Origin: Sandaracinaceae bacterium
GTDB lineage: Bacteria; Myxococcota_A; Polyangia; Polyangiales; Houyiibacteriaceae
Length of the DNA: 9,810 nt
Direction of reading: 5' to 3'
Assembly (NCBI GenBank): GCA_012514415.1
Contig: JAAZAH010000242.1
Span: 1-9,810 of the forward strand
Both the position numbers and the translations under genes were made by a program. This document shows, piece after piece, positions 1 to 6,206 of this stretch. The notes under the pieces were generated by a model. The model worked only from the letters and a program-made list of their open reading frames with translations. It had not been told where the DNA came from and did not search any database. Each line of letters opens with the position of its first letter. Within the stretch, counting starts at the first letter, position 1.

Positions 1-189
1 GTAGACGAGCGCCTCGCCGCGTTCATCCGCCTCGATGCGAACGAGGTCTCCAAGCCCGAGTTCGTCGCTGCGGCGCTCCTCCAAAGGCGCGGGCATGCGC
101 AATTGAAGGAGGCGCTCCCCGTCGTGGACGAATAGCGCCTCCTTGCTCGATCCGAGGATCCTCCCCTCGATGATGCGAGCGCTCATCAT
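1..189 (-). CDS. Partial unknown protein downstream of efp (possible EpmA N-terminal domain)
   Basis: Open frame from an ATG at 189 (a second ATG follows at once) to the left window edge. It gives 63 codons with no stop, so the C-terminal part is missing. The visible part is a short beta-rich segment with alternating hydrophobic and charged residues (ILGSSKEALFVHDGERLLQL, later LGLGDLVRIEAD), in the style of an OB-fold or other small beta-barrel. It begins 11 bp after the efp stop on the same strand, so it is almost certainly co-transcribed with efp. From the neighbour and the lysine-type EF-P, I infer it may be the start of an EpmA/GenX-type EF-P beta-lysyltransferase carrying an extra N-terminal domain. 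No aminoacyl-tRNA synthetase motif is visible in this fragment, so the function is unproven. No Shine-Dalgarno sequence is evident. Confidence 0.6.
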   Translation of the reverse strand, partial: MMSARIIEGRILGSSKEALFVHDGERLLQLRMPAPLEERRSDELGLGDLVRIEADERGEALVY

Positions 190-200
190 CGACCGATGAT

Positions 201-764
201 TCAGCCCTTGACGCGCTCGACGTACTCGCCGGTACGCGTATCGATCTTGAGCTTATCGCCAATCTCGACGAAGAGAGGCACTTGAATGGTGAGCCCCGTC
301 TCGAGGGTCGCGGGTTTGGTGACGTTGCTCGTCGTATCACCCTTGAAGCCAGGCTCGGTCTCCGTGACCTCGAGGATGACGAAGGTGGGCGGGGTCACGC
401 CGATCGGCCTCCCCTCGAAGAACACAACGTCAACCTCGGTGTTGTCGAGAAGGTAGTAGACCGTCTCCGCGAGCTGTTCATCCGAAATGCGGATTTGCTC
501 GTAGTTCTGGGTGTCCATGAAGACGCGTCCATCGCCGTCGGCGTAGAGGTACTGCATCGTGCGGTCCTGCGTGTCCGCCTTATCGAGCTTTTCGCCGCTC
601 TTGAACGTCTTTTCGAGGATGTTGCCGGTAATCATATTCCGCAACTTTGAGCGAACGAATGCTTGGCCCTTTCCCGGCTTGACGAATTGATGGTCGACGA
701 AGACGTAGGGTTGGCCGTCGAGGACGATCTTGAAGCCTTTGCGGATGTCTGTGGTATCAGCCAT
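201..764 (-). CDS. efp: Translation elongation factor P
   Basis: EF-P binds between the ribosomal P and E sites and relieves stalling at polyproline stretches. The 187-residue length is the normal family size. An N-terminal KOW-like domain (about 1-65) carries the loop KPGKGQAF (residues 29-36), with Lys32 at the position that is beta-lysylated in E. coli (K34). Two OB domains follow. The C-terminal EF-P signature is present from K150 (KPATLETGLTIQVPLFV). The similarity to E. coli EF-P is clear by eye along the whole length. The Lys-type loop points to the EpmA route rather than arginine rhamnosylation. The start at 764 is the natural one; the upstream lipoprotein gene stops 15 bp earlier, and the following gene begins 11 bp later, so this is the middle of an operon. 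Only a weak purine stretch (GAGAAA) precedes the ATG. Confidence 0.97.
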   Translation of the reverse strand: MADTTDIRKGFKIVLDGQPYVFVDHQFVKPGKGQAFVRSKLRNMITGNILEKTFKSGEKLDKADTQDRTMQYLYADGDGRVFMDTQNYEQIRISDEQLAETVYYLLDNTEVDVVFFEGRPIGVTPPTFVILEVTETEPGFKGDTTSNVTKPATLETGLTIQVPLFVEIGDKLKIDTRTGEYVERVKG

Positions 765-779
765 GATTTCTCGAGTGGG

Positions 780-1181
780 TTAGTAATGGATACGCCGGCG
801 AATCACGACGTGCCGGGAGGGAGTCTCGGGCGCGGTGTCGATCTCGGCGGTGATCTCGATCACGAAATCCTTTTCTTCGATGGGCGCGGCAAAGCGTCCC
901 TCGCGCGTTTTGGGATCGCGATGAAGCTCACCGAGTCGCCGAGGCGCCTCATCGGGAAGGCTCATCCATACGAGATAATGAGCGGCTTCCTCATCGAGCG
1001 CTTGGGGTGCCGGAAGCTCCCGGACCCATATCGTCATAAGCGCGCTCTCTCCCTCGGCTTTCTCAAGCTCGAGCTTGCCGATCACGGCGTCGGCTTCCGG
1101 TGTCCCGACGAGCGCGACGCGAAGCATCGGCCCACAGGCGACCAGAAACAGGCAAAATGACGCTATGAGGAGACGAGACAC
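780..1181 (-). CDS. Small predicted lipoprotein, beta-rich, RskA-like C-terminal region
   Basis: 133 residues from a GTG start. The N-terminus is a classic lipoprotein signal: Arg3, a hydrophobic stretch at 4-15 and a lipobox LVAC with Cys16. Position +2 is Gly, so outer-membrane sorting is expected if Lol rules apply. The mature part looks all-beta, with GKLELEKAEGESALMTIWV, then HYLVWMS, LGEL and FVIEITAEID. This pattern recalls the extracellular domain of anti-sigma-K (RskA) proteins, but no anti-sigma N-terminal part is present, so the likeness is only in fold and the function is unknown. No other in-frame start lies upstream of the signal peptide, which supports GTG. There is no Shine-Dalgarno sequence; a promoter-like pair at 1191-1219 would make the transcript nearly leaderless. 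It is the first gene of the efp operon, with 15 bp to efp. Confidence 0.8.
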   Translation of the reverse strand: MSRLLIASFCLFLVACGPMLRVALVGTPEADAVIGKLELEKAEGESALMTIWVRELPAPQALDEEAAHYLVWMSLPDEAPRRLGELHRDPKTREGRFAAPIEEKDFVIEITAEIDTAPETPSRHVVIRRRIHY

Positions 1182-1190
1182 CGGGAGAGC

Positions 1191-1219
1191 GTCTTACGTG
1201 TGCATCGCTTGAGCGTCAA
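1191..1219 (-). promoter_or_regulatory. Candidate promoter of the lipoprotein-efp operon
   Basis: Read on the minus strand, TTGACG (1219-1214) and TAAGAC (1196-1191) are separated by exactly 17 bp. The -35 hexamer matches the sigma-70 consensus at 5 of 6 positions, while the -10 hexamer is poor. Transcription would start at about 1184, only a few bases before the GTG codon at 1181. A perfect dyad (1206-1222) covers the -35 box. Confidence 0.35.
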
Positions 1220-1222
1220 GCG
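1206..1222. repeat. Perfect inverted repeat, candidate operator
   Basis: CGCTTGA (1206-1212) and TCAAGCG (1216-1222) are exact inverted arms of 7 bp around GCG. The repeat lies in the 121-bp divergent gap between the lipoprotein gene (-) and the TPR gene (+), and its right arm overlaps the candidate -35 box of the minus-strand operon. The size and position suit a dimeric regulator, but no regulator gene is in the window. A 7-bp perfect dyad can also occur by chance. Confidence 0.4.
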
Positions 1223-1302
1223 CGGCGGCCCGATATTTCGCTTTCTCGCGCACCTTCCCCCTTGATCTGAGGACATAGAGGCGCTAGTTCGACTCAATTC
1301 CA

Positions 1303-2160
1303 ATGCGCGATAACGATGAGGAAATCCGTGAGATCAAGAAAGAGATCATCGAATCTCGCGGTCTGATCATCAAGACGAGCAACCTCGTTAACTCCCTGTC
1401 GGCGGATATCAAGGTCATCGCCAAGAAACAGGAGAGCTACGAGCGTCGCTTCTTCTTCAATAGCGGGGTGGCCTATATTCTCGTCGCAGGGCTCTCCTTC
1501 GCGGGCCTCAAGCTTGCGTCCGATGCGCGGATCAGCGAGGTCGAGACGCAGAAGGCGGCGCTCGAGGCGCAGCTCGAAGATCTCAAAAACGATATGGCCG
1601 AAGAATCACGCCGCGCCGAAGCACGAGCGCGGGCGGAGCTCGAGGCCGGCCGGTATTACGAGCTCATCCGCGCCGGAAAGCGCGATCTCGTCGTCGAGGG
1701 CTACGAAGAGATCAATAAGCTCGACCTTTCGCGGGCGGAGCGCGCGGCGTTCCGGGATACGGTGGATCGCTTCCGTGCCGAGCTCGCGCAAGCGGCCTAC
1801 CACGCGGGCATCGCCTCGCTGCGTGCCGGACGCTTCCATGACGCGGTCGGGAAGTTCGAGGAATCGCTCGCTCTCAAAGATGAAGCGCCCTATGTGCCGG
1901 AGCTCAAATACCAGATGGCCGAGGCGCTTCGCCGGATGGGCCGGCATAGCGAGGCGATGGTCTTCGCTCGCGCGGTCATCGATCAGAACGATGATCGCGA
2001 GCTTCACGACGATGCGTACTTCCTCCTTGCCCTCGCGGCCGAAGAGGGCGGCGATCTCGAGACCGCACGCGATGCGCTTCGCATATTGAACCGGCGCTTC
2101 CCACGGAGCCCGTTCATCCGCGAGGCGCGACAGAAATTGCGTGATCTACGGCTCCGCTGA
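1303..2160 (+). CDS. Membrane-anchored coiled-coil protein with TPR repeats
   Basis: 285 residues. Residues 1-48 are charged and helical. A single membrane segment follows at about 51-71 (FFFNSGVAYILVAGLSFAGL), preceded by KK and RR, which predicts the N-terminus in the cytoplasm. An Ala/Glu/Lys-rich coiled coil spans about 75-117. The C-terminal half contains TPR-like units at about 164-191 (YHAGIASLRAGRFHDAVGKF), 202-227 and 235-268, ending in the FPRSPFIREARQKL pattern seen in periplasmic TPR proteins such as CpoB and BamD. The TPR part is therefore probably periplasmic and acts in protein-protein contacts at the envelope. The exact role is unknown; CpoB differs in having a cleaved signal peptide rather than an internal anchor. 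No Shine-Dalgarno sequence precedes the ATG. It is the only gene between the efp operon and the patatin gene and may be transcribed alone. Confidence 0.85.
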   Translation: MRDNDEEIREIKKEIIESRGLIIKTSNLVNSLSADIKVIAKKQESYERRFFFNSGVAYILVAGLSFAGLKLASDARISEVETQKAALEAQLEDLKNDMAEESRRAEARARAELEAGRYYELIRAGKRDLVVEGYEEINKLDLSRAERAAFRDTVDRFRAELAQAAYHAGIASLRAGRFHDAVGKFEESLALKDEAPYVPELKYQMAEALRRMGRHSEAMVFARAVIDQNDDRELHDDAYFLLALAAEEGGDLETARDALRILNRRFPRSPFIREARQKLRDLRLR

Positions 2161-2240
2161 GTAGAAGCTTCCCAGAAGCCGATCCGAATTTCTCGTCAGC
2201 GAGGCTGGCATAGTGTAGAACGTAATTAAGAGGCTTCTAC
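2161..2240. repeat. Spaced inverted repeats before the patatin gene
   Basis: GTAGAAGC (2161-2168) and GCTTCTAC (2233-2240) are exact 8-bp inverted arms 64 bp apart. A second AGAAGCC (2174-2180) is also an exact inverse of GGCTTCT (2232-2238). A compact hairpin GCTTC-CCA-GAAGC lies at 2167-2179. The right arm can therefore pair with either of two upstream copies. The small hairpin could act as a weak terminator for the TPR gene, but no U-tract follows. Confidence 0.4.
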
Positions 2241-2255
2241 GCTGATGGCTGGCTG

Positions 2256-3194
2256 ATGGACGGAAAAGCGATGATGACGAAACCGCGTGTGGCATTTGTC
2301 GGATCTGGGGGAGCGGTCAAAGGTGTCGCGCATCTCGGTGTGCTGCGAGCGCTCGAAGAGCTCGATGTCGGCGTCGATATCTTCGTGGGGACTTCGACCG
2401 GGGCGCTGATCGGAGCGTTCTACACTCAGGGCTATAGTGCGGAGGACATCGTCGATTGGTTCCGTCCGGCCTATCTCCGCACCGGACGTAAACCGCGTCT
2501 TCCCCTCCGCTCCATGTTCGGGCTTCCAAACCTCGAACAGCTTCGTCATCCTGGGTACCTCACCAGCGGCCTGCTCTCGATCGATCGCCTTGAGCGGAAG
2601 CTTCAAGAGATCCTTCCGAACGATGATTTTCGCGCGCTCTCGCGTACGCTTCTCGTCTCCGCCGCCGACATTGACGGTCGAGGACGAACGGTTTTCGGCA
2701 AAGCGCATCGCGAGGACATCCCCATCAGCAAAGCCGTCGCGGCGTCATGCGCGATGCCGGGCGTCTATCGCCCTCATCGCGTGGGATCGCGCTACCTCGT
2801 CGATGGCGAGGTCGTCCGCACGCTCTCGATCGATCTTGCCGTTGAAGCCGGCGCCGATGTGATCGTGGTGTCGAATGTCTACCGCCCCGAGATGCTGCGC
2901 CCCGGCGGAAAGAGCATCGCCCATCGCGGGATCGTCAACGTAGGCAGACAGACCCTCAACCTCGTGCTGTCCGAAAAAGAAAAGCGCGGGATCGATCTCA
3001 TTCATCGCCTCTATCCGCACGTCCAAGTGCTGAACGTTTCGGCCGATCTTGCGGGGTATTCCTTTACATCCCCGCTCTCGGTGCGTCCCGTCCTCACGCG
3101 AAGCTATCGAGACGCGCTGCGGATTCTCGCCGCAGCCAAACGTCGCGGTGTCTTCGAGATCGCGTCCAACGTTCATACCATCGGACAAGCGTGA
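2256..3194 (+). CDS. Patatin-like phospholipase / lipid acyl hydrolase
   Basis: Patatin-family serine hydrolases use a Ser-Asp dyad to cleave acyl chains from lipids. All key motifs are visible: an oxyanion glycine loop GSGGAVKG (16-23), the nucleophile elbow GTSTG with Ser47, and the dyad Asp183 in VDGEV. The 312-residue length fits the RssA-like bacterial group, and no signal peptide or membrane span is seen, so a cytoplasmic or membrane-associated enzyme is likely. The substrate cannot be told from sequence. The longest start is used here; ATG codons at 2271 and 2274 are also possible and would begin MTKPRVAFVGSGG, closer to typical family N-termini, with GGAAAAG just upstream of 2271. The stop codon lies inside one copy of an imperfect direct repeat shared with the 3' end of cutA. 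Confidence 0.92.
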   Translation: MDGKAMMTKPRVAFVGSGGAVKGVAHLGVLRALEELDVGVDIFVGTSTGALIGAFYTQGYSAEDIVDWFRPAYLRTGRKPRLPLRSMFGLPNLEQLRHPGYLTSGLLSIDRLERKLQEILPNDDFRALSRTLLVSAADIDGRGRTVFGKAHREDIPISKAVAASCAMPGVYRPHRVGSRYLVDGEVVRTLSIDLAVEAGADVIVVSNVYRPEMLRPGGKSIAHRGIVNVGRQTLNLVLSEKEKRGIDLIHRLYPHVQVLNVSADLAGYSFTSPLSVRPVLTRSYRDALRILAAAKRRGVFEIASNVHTIGQA

Positions 3195-3298
3195 ACCACG
3201 CCCATCGAGCGCGTTGCGCTCGATGAGAGGCGCGCCTGGTCGCCGACGAGTCGGCAAGCGAGCTGAGCCACGCTATTCGAGCGTGTTGCTCTCGATGA
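3181..3298. repeat. Imperfect direct repeat pair between patatin gene and cutA
   Basis: Copy A (3181-3226) and copy B (3251-3298) share, in order, TCGG, CAAGCG, CCACGC, TCGAGCG, GTTGC and CTCGATGA, with small gaps. The ungapped core 3196-3226 versus 3268-3298 agrees at 26 of 31 positions. Copy A holds the patatin stop codon; copy B holds the last codons and stop of cutA on the opposite strand. This looks like a diverged tandem duplication of about 70 bp period, or two copies of a REP-like element. Confidence 0.6.
3203..3225. terminator. Hairpin in the convergent patatin/cutA gap
   Basis: CATCGAGCGC (3203-3212) pairs with GCGCTCGATG (3216-3225) as a perfect 10-bp stem with a GTT loop, 8 bp after the patatin stop. 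A second dyad, GCCGAC/GTCGGC, lies at 3242-3255. Neither is followed by a T-run on either strand, so if they stop transcription they do so as non-canonical, possibly bidirectional, hairpins between convergent genes. Confidence 0.45.
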
Positions 3299-3590
3299 AG
3301 CGAAGATAACTTGCGCTTCCGGCGCTGATGGGAAGCGCGATGACTTCGGGGACGTCGTAGGGATGGTGTTCCGCGAGATAGGCAAAGAGCGCGTCGCGGC
3401 GTTCGCTCCGGGATTTAATGATGAGGAGGCATTCTTCGTCGCGCTGGATTTCGCCTTCCCAAAAGTAGATCGAGCGCACTTGTGGGACGATGTTCACGCA
3501 CGCGGCGAGGCGTTCTCGGACGATCCCTTCGGCGAGCTTCACGGCGACCTCGGGATTGGGGGTCGTGGATAAAACGATCTCGGGGTTCAT
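3273..3590 (-). CDS. cutA: Divalent-cation tolerance protein CutA
   Basis: 105 residues, the usual CutA1 length. CutA is a small, very stable trimeric protein with a PII-like ferredoxin fold. It was first linked to copper tolerance in E. coli, though its true role is unsettled. Family landmarks are all present: LAACVNI (28-34) with the conserved Cys31, SIYFWEGEIQRDEE (40-53) and HPYDVPEVIALPI (76-88), followed by the normal short C-terminal helix. The start at 3590 (MNPEIVLSTT) fits family N-termini; GAGG lies only one base before the ATG, so the Shine-Dalgarno spacing is poor. It converges on the patatin gene and diverges from the thioredoxin-like gene at 3709. Its 3' end is part of the direct repeat at 3251-3298. 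Confidence 0.96.
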   Translation of the reverse strand: MNPEIVLSTTPNPEVAVKLAEGIVRERLAACVNIVPQVRSIYFWEGEIQRDEECLLIIKSRSERRDALFAYLAEHHPYDVPEVIALPISAGSASYLRFIESNTLE

Positions 3591-3641
3591 GCCTCATAAT
3601 TAGCCGATCGCAGGCGTTGATGGCACCAAGAGCGCACATCC

Positions 3642-3695
3642 GTCGCCCGCGAGGCGACATGGCCGCGCCACAAGCAGGAGGGCGCTTGGCCTGCT
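3642..3695. repeat. Two small dyads in the cutA/thioredoxin divergent gap
   Basis: GTCGCC-CGCGA-GGCGAC (3642-3658) and AGCAGG (3673-3678) with CCTGCT (3690-3695) are exact 6-bp inverted repeats in the 118-bp divergent gap. They could be operators or leader hairpins for either gene. I found no convincing -35/-10 pair here. Confidence 0.3.
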
Positions 3696-3708
3696 AAGCT
3701 CTGGCTCG

Positions 3709-4203
3709 ATGAAAAAGGCGCTCCGGCTCATCCGCGATATCGCGATCGTCCTCCTTCTGATTTTTGGCCTCCGGGCCTTTCAATCGAGGGGCGTCGTCAA
3801 AGGGGAGCTTCCCGAATTTACCATCACCACAATCGATGGCGAGAGCTTCAGCGCGTCCGATCTTCGGGGCGAGCGCGTGATCGTTCATTTTTGGGCGAGC
3901 TGGTGCGGCGTCTGCGGGATGATGGAGGGGAGCGTGGATCGCATGTCGGAGCGCGCGCGTGTCGTTCGCGTGGCGGTTCAATCGGGGGACGCTGAGCGCG
4001 TCGGCACCTACCTCGACTCCAAGGGACTCAGCCGGGATCGGATGCTCATCGATAAGAGCGGCGCGCTCGCGGATCGCTTTGGGGTCAAAGCCTTTCCTAC
4101 GACACTCTTCATCGACGCCGATGGGACGATTCGCTTTGCGGAAGTGGGCTATATCTCAAGCTTCGGCATGAGGGCCCGAAATCTGATGTTGCGGCTTTTC
4201 TAG
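3709..4203 (+). CDS. Membrane-anchored TlpA/ResA-like thiol-disulfide oxidoreductase
   Basis: 164 residues. The N-terminus has positive residues (K2, K3, R6, R9) and a hydrophobic stretch at about 10-21, giving an uncleaved anchor with the catalytic domain outside the cytoplasm. The thioredoxin fold carries WASWCGVC with the Cys66-Gly-Val-Cys69 active site, and the conserved cis-proline loop FPTT (Pro130). The segment LPEFTITTIDGESFSASDLR is the usual AhpC-TSA/redoxin entry strand. The best match by eye is the TlpA/ResA/DsbE group or the ScsD-like disulfide oxidoreductases, which reduce or oxidise periplasmic cysteines, for example in cytochrome c maturation. No ccm or ccs genes are nearby, so the partner is unknown. 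The domain is short at the C-terminus but all core elements are present. Only a weak ribosome binding site is seen. Confidence 0.9.
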   Translation: MKKALRLIRDIAIVLLLIFGLRAFQSRGVVKGELPEFTITTIDGESFSASDLRGERVIVHFWASWCGVCGMMEGSVDRMSERARVVRVAVQSGDAERVGTYLDSKGLSRDRMLIDKSGALADRFGVKAFPTTLFIDADGTIRFAEVGYISSFGMRARNLMLRLF

Positions 4204-4209
4204 AGAGAG

Positions 4210-4240
4210 GCCCGCCATCAACGCAGGCATCCTGCCGGGC
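4210..4240. terminator. Compound hairpin in a convergent gap
   Basis: In the 56-bp gap between the thioredoxin-like gene (+) and the lipoprotein gene (-), GCAGG-CAT-CCTGC (4223-4235) is a perfect hairpin. It is extended by GCCCG (4210-4214) pairing with CGGGC (4236-4240) across an 8-nt one-sided bulge. There is no T-run on either strand. The place and symmetry suggest a shared bidirectional terminator. Confidence 0.45.
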
Positions 4241-4259
4241 ATCGAGCGCCTGAGCGCGC

Positions 4260-4886
4260 TTACAGCCCAAAGATGCGATGTGGAGGTTCGCCGCGGACGA
4301 GGACGACGAAGCGCTCATCGGCTCCCGGAAGGCCCCCGCGAAATGCACGGACGCCCTCGCGCGTGAGGCGGATCTCGACCGCGTGATCGCTCGGCCTCAC
4401 CTTTTCGGGGAGCTCGCCACCATAGAGCGCATCGATGGAGAGAGAACGAGTGCGTTCCACATCCACGAGCCGCGATAGCGCCTCTCCTTCGCCGAGATGC
4501 GCCCTTCGAGAGGGGTGGAGGAGGGTGCCGAGCAGAGAGGCTTTGGAGCGCGTATAGCTTGTGGCGCGAGGGTTGACGCGGAGAAGTTCCTCTTCGATCG
4601 CTGCGCTGAGCCGCTGGCGATCGCCTTCGATGAGCGCTGCGAAAAAATCAAGGGCGGCGGCGAGGGGACCTTCGATCGGCTCGGAGAGGCTGAGCGTGAG
4701 CTTCCCATCGCGTGTGTCGCCCGCGACCGAAGCGGGAGGAGCCTCGGGAAGGGGGTCTTCGAGATGGGTGCGTAGGACAGGCGTCGAGGGCGCGTGCGTC
4801 TGACATCCCGGAAGGGCGAGAGCCAAAAGGGCGAACGTGCTTCCCAGAAGGCAAGCAGAGAGGCAACGAGAGGCGCGGATTCTCAT
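4260..4886 (-). CDS. Predicted lipoprotein, NTF2-like features
   Basis: 208 residues. The signal peptide is clear: basic start (R2, R4, R7), hydrophobic core and lipobox LPGC with Cys28; +2 is Gln, which favours the outer membrane. A Pro/Thr-rich linker (about 30-60) leads to a folded domain from about residue 70. The helix pair ALDFFAALIEGDRQRLSAAI and the later strands (HAVEIRLTREG, FVVLVRGEPP) recall NTF2/DUF4878-type lipoproteins, but that is a fold-level guess and I do not recognise the family. Its ATG overlaps the stop of the upstream small membrane-protein gene as ATGA (4886-4883), which argues for translational coupling and a shared envelope role. It converges on the thioredoxin-like gene. 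Confidence 0.82.
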   Translation of the reverse strand: MRIRASRCLSACLLGSTFALLALALPGCQTHAPSTPVLRTHLEDPLPEAPPASVAGDTRDGKLTLSLSEPIEGPLAAALDFFAALIEGDRQRLSAAIEEELLRVNPRATSYTRSKASLLGTLLHPSRRAHLGEGEALSRLVDVERTRSLSIDALYGGELPEKVRPSDHAVEIRLTREGVRAFRGGLPGADERFVVLVRGEPPHRIFGL

Positions 4887-5110
4887 GCGCCCTCTCGCAA
4901 GCGCTCGCGGCCAAGAAGCGCGTCGGTCCGTTGTCGCGCGCGCCGATCGGCCGCGCGAAGCGCAATCGCGATGACCCCGATGGCTGCGAAGACCAGCGAG
5001 AAGAAGAAGGAGGAGAGCAGGAAAAATCCCGGAGAGGAGCTTCCGCTAGGCACTGCCGAAAGCGATGGAATCGAAAGTGATAAATGAGAGTGTAAGGCGA
5101 GGAGGGACAT
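4883..5110 (-). CDS. Small single-span membrane protein coupled to the lipoprotein gene
   Basis: 75 residues. A Ser/Leu/Pro-rich N-terminal part is followed by one strongly hydrophobic segment at about 29-51 (FFLLSSFFFSLVFAAIGVIA) and a basic tail (RAADRRARQR) that should lie in the cytoplasm, giving an N-out, C-in topology. The stop overlaps the downstream lipoprotein start as ATGA, which is the best evidence that it is real. I do not recognise the family; CcmD-like and other tiny membrane adaptors look similar in general shape only. The ATG at 5110 has no Shine-Dalgarno sequence and the true start could lie further in. Overlapping frames on both strands are Arg-rich and look like shadows. 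Confidence 0.6.
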   Translation of the reverse strand: MSLLALHSHLSLSIPSLSAVPSGSSSPGFFLLSSFFFSLVFAAIGVIAIALRAADRRARQRTDALLGRERLREGA

Positions 5111-5255
5111 CGTCTGAGCATGGAGGCGCGTTTGAGTGGGCGAGCCCTTCGCGATGCGACGCTCAGAGATCAGTTTAGCGGCAAAGGAGAAAAAAGCGGA
5201 GGCGTGGGATGCCGGATTTTAGGGAGCGCATAGGATTTGCGATCTTTTTCGCCGC

Positions 5256-5260
5256 GGGAG
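5256..5260 (+). promoter_or_regulatory. Ribosome binding site supporting the GTG start of xerD
   Basis: GGGAG ends 8 nt before the GTG at 5269. The two ATG codons at 5275 and 5281 would be 14 and 20 nt away, so the GTG is the better start. Confidence 0.45.
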
Positions 5261-5268
5261 ATAGTTGA

Positions 5269-6168
5269 GTGGAAATGGCGATGAGCGATGATGAGCGCGT
5301 CGATCTCCATCTGAGCCGCTTGCGCGTGGAGATGGGCCTTGCGCCCCAGACGCTCGAGGCGTACGCGTCCGATCTCCGCGCGTTTCGCAGCTACCTCGAG
5401 GAGACCTCGCTCTCGCTTTCGAGTGTGGATGAAGCCGATATCGCCGCTTATCTCGTGAGCCTCTCACGTCGCGGGCTCTCCGCTCGGAGTCAAGCGAGGC
5501 ATCTCGCCGCCATCCGCGGCCTGTTCCGATCACTCGTCGACGAACGCGCGCGCCCAAATGATCCAACCGAGCTCCTCGTCAACCCGAGCGCCTTCCGCAA
5601 GCTTCCCGAAGCGCTCAGCCAAGACGAGGTGCTCCGCCTCTTGAGCGCGCCGCAGGGCGATGCGCCACGCGCAATCCGGGATCGCGCCATGTTGCACCTC
5701 CTCTACGCTTCGGGCCTTCGTGTCTCCGAGCTGGTCGGGCTCGAGCTCATGGATCTGAACCTTGGAGAAGGCTTCGTCTCCATCCTCGGTAAAGGCTCAA
5801 AACGCCGCATCGTTCCCTTCAGTTTCGAGACGGGCGAGGCGATCGAGCGCTATCTCCGTGAAGTGCGACCGCTTTGGGCTCGCCCTGCCGAGCGCGCCGT
5901 TTTTCTCACGAGCCGTCGCGGCCCCATGACGCGCCAAGCTTTTTGGAAACTCATTCGAAATTACGCGCGCGAAGCGGGCATTGAAAAAGACGTGAGCCCC
6001 CACCGGCTCCGCCATTCTTTTGCGACGCACCTTCTTAGAAATGGCGCCGATCTTCGCGTCGTTCAGATGCTTCTTGGCCATTCCGACATCGGGACGACCC
6101 AGATCTATACGCACCTCAGCGACGATCATCTTCGCGAGGTCCACGAGAGGCATCATCCGCGCGGCTAA
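5269..6168 (+). CDS. xerD: Tyrosine recombinase XerD
   Basis: 299 residues, the normal Xer size. XerD acts with XerC and FtsK at dif to resolve chromosome dimers. An N-terminal SAM-like DNA-binding domain (about 8-95) is followed by the catalytic domain. All catalytic residues of the family are visible: Arg151 (ASGLRVSEL), Lys175 (GKGSKRR), His245 and Arg248 (HRLRHSFATHLL), His271 (LLGHSDIGTTQIYTH) and the nucleophile Tyr280. XerD rather than XerC is supported by NGADLRVVQMLLGHSDIGTTQIYTH and the HHPRG ending, both typical of XerD, and by SARSQARHLAAIRGLFRSL. GTG with GGGAG 8 nt upstream is preferred. The methyltransferase gene follows after 38 bp on the same strand, so the two may share a transcript. 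No partner recombinase or attachment site is visible, so this is not obviously an integrase of a mobile element. Confidence 0.95.
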   Translation: MEMAMSDDERVDLHLSRLRVEMGLAPQTLEAYASDLRAFRSYLEETSLSLSSVDEADIAAYLVSLSRRGLSARSQARHLAAIRGLFRSLVDERARPNDPTELLVNPSAFRKLPEALSQDEVLRLLSAPQGDAPRAIRDRAMLHLLYASGLRVSELVGLELMDLNLGEGFVSILGKGSKRRIVPFSFETGEAIERYLREVRPLWARPAERAVFLTSRRGPMTRQAFWKLIRNYAREAGIEKDVSPHRLRHSFATHLLRNGADLRVVQMLLGHSDIGTTQIYTHLSDDHLREVHERHHPRG

Positions 6169-6206
6169 GCGCGGAGAGCGGAATCGCCCGTAGGCGTCGA
6201 ACGAAG

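Noticed and set aside
663..1160. A 165-codon plus-strand frame opposite the lipoprotein and efp genes
   Set aside because: It crosses two real genes and their junction on the opposite strand and has no family features.
1262..1290. Possible promoter TTGATC with TAGTTC 17 bp later, before the TPR gene
   Set aside because: The -10 match is poor and the start of transcription would fall about six bases before the ATG without other support.
4712..5080. A 122-codon plus-strand frame opposite the lipoprotein and small membrane-protein genes
   Set aside because: It is dominated by Arg, Gly and Glu, as GC-rich shadow frames are, while the opposite strand shows a signal peptide, a lipobox and an ATGA overlap.
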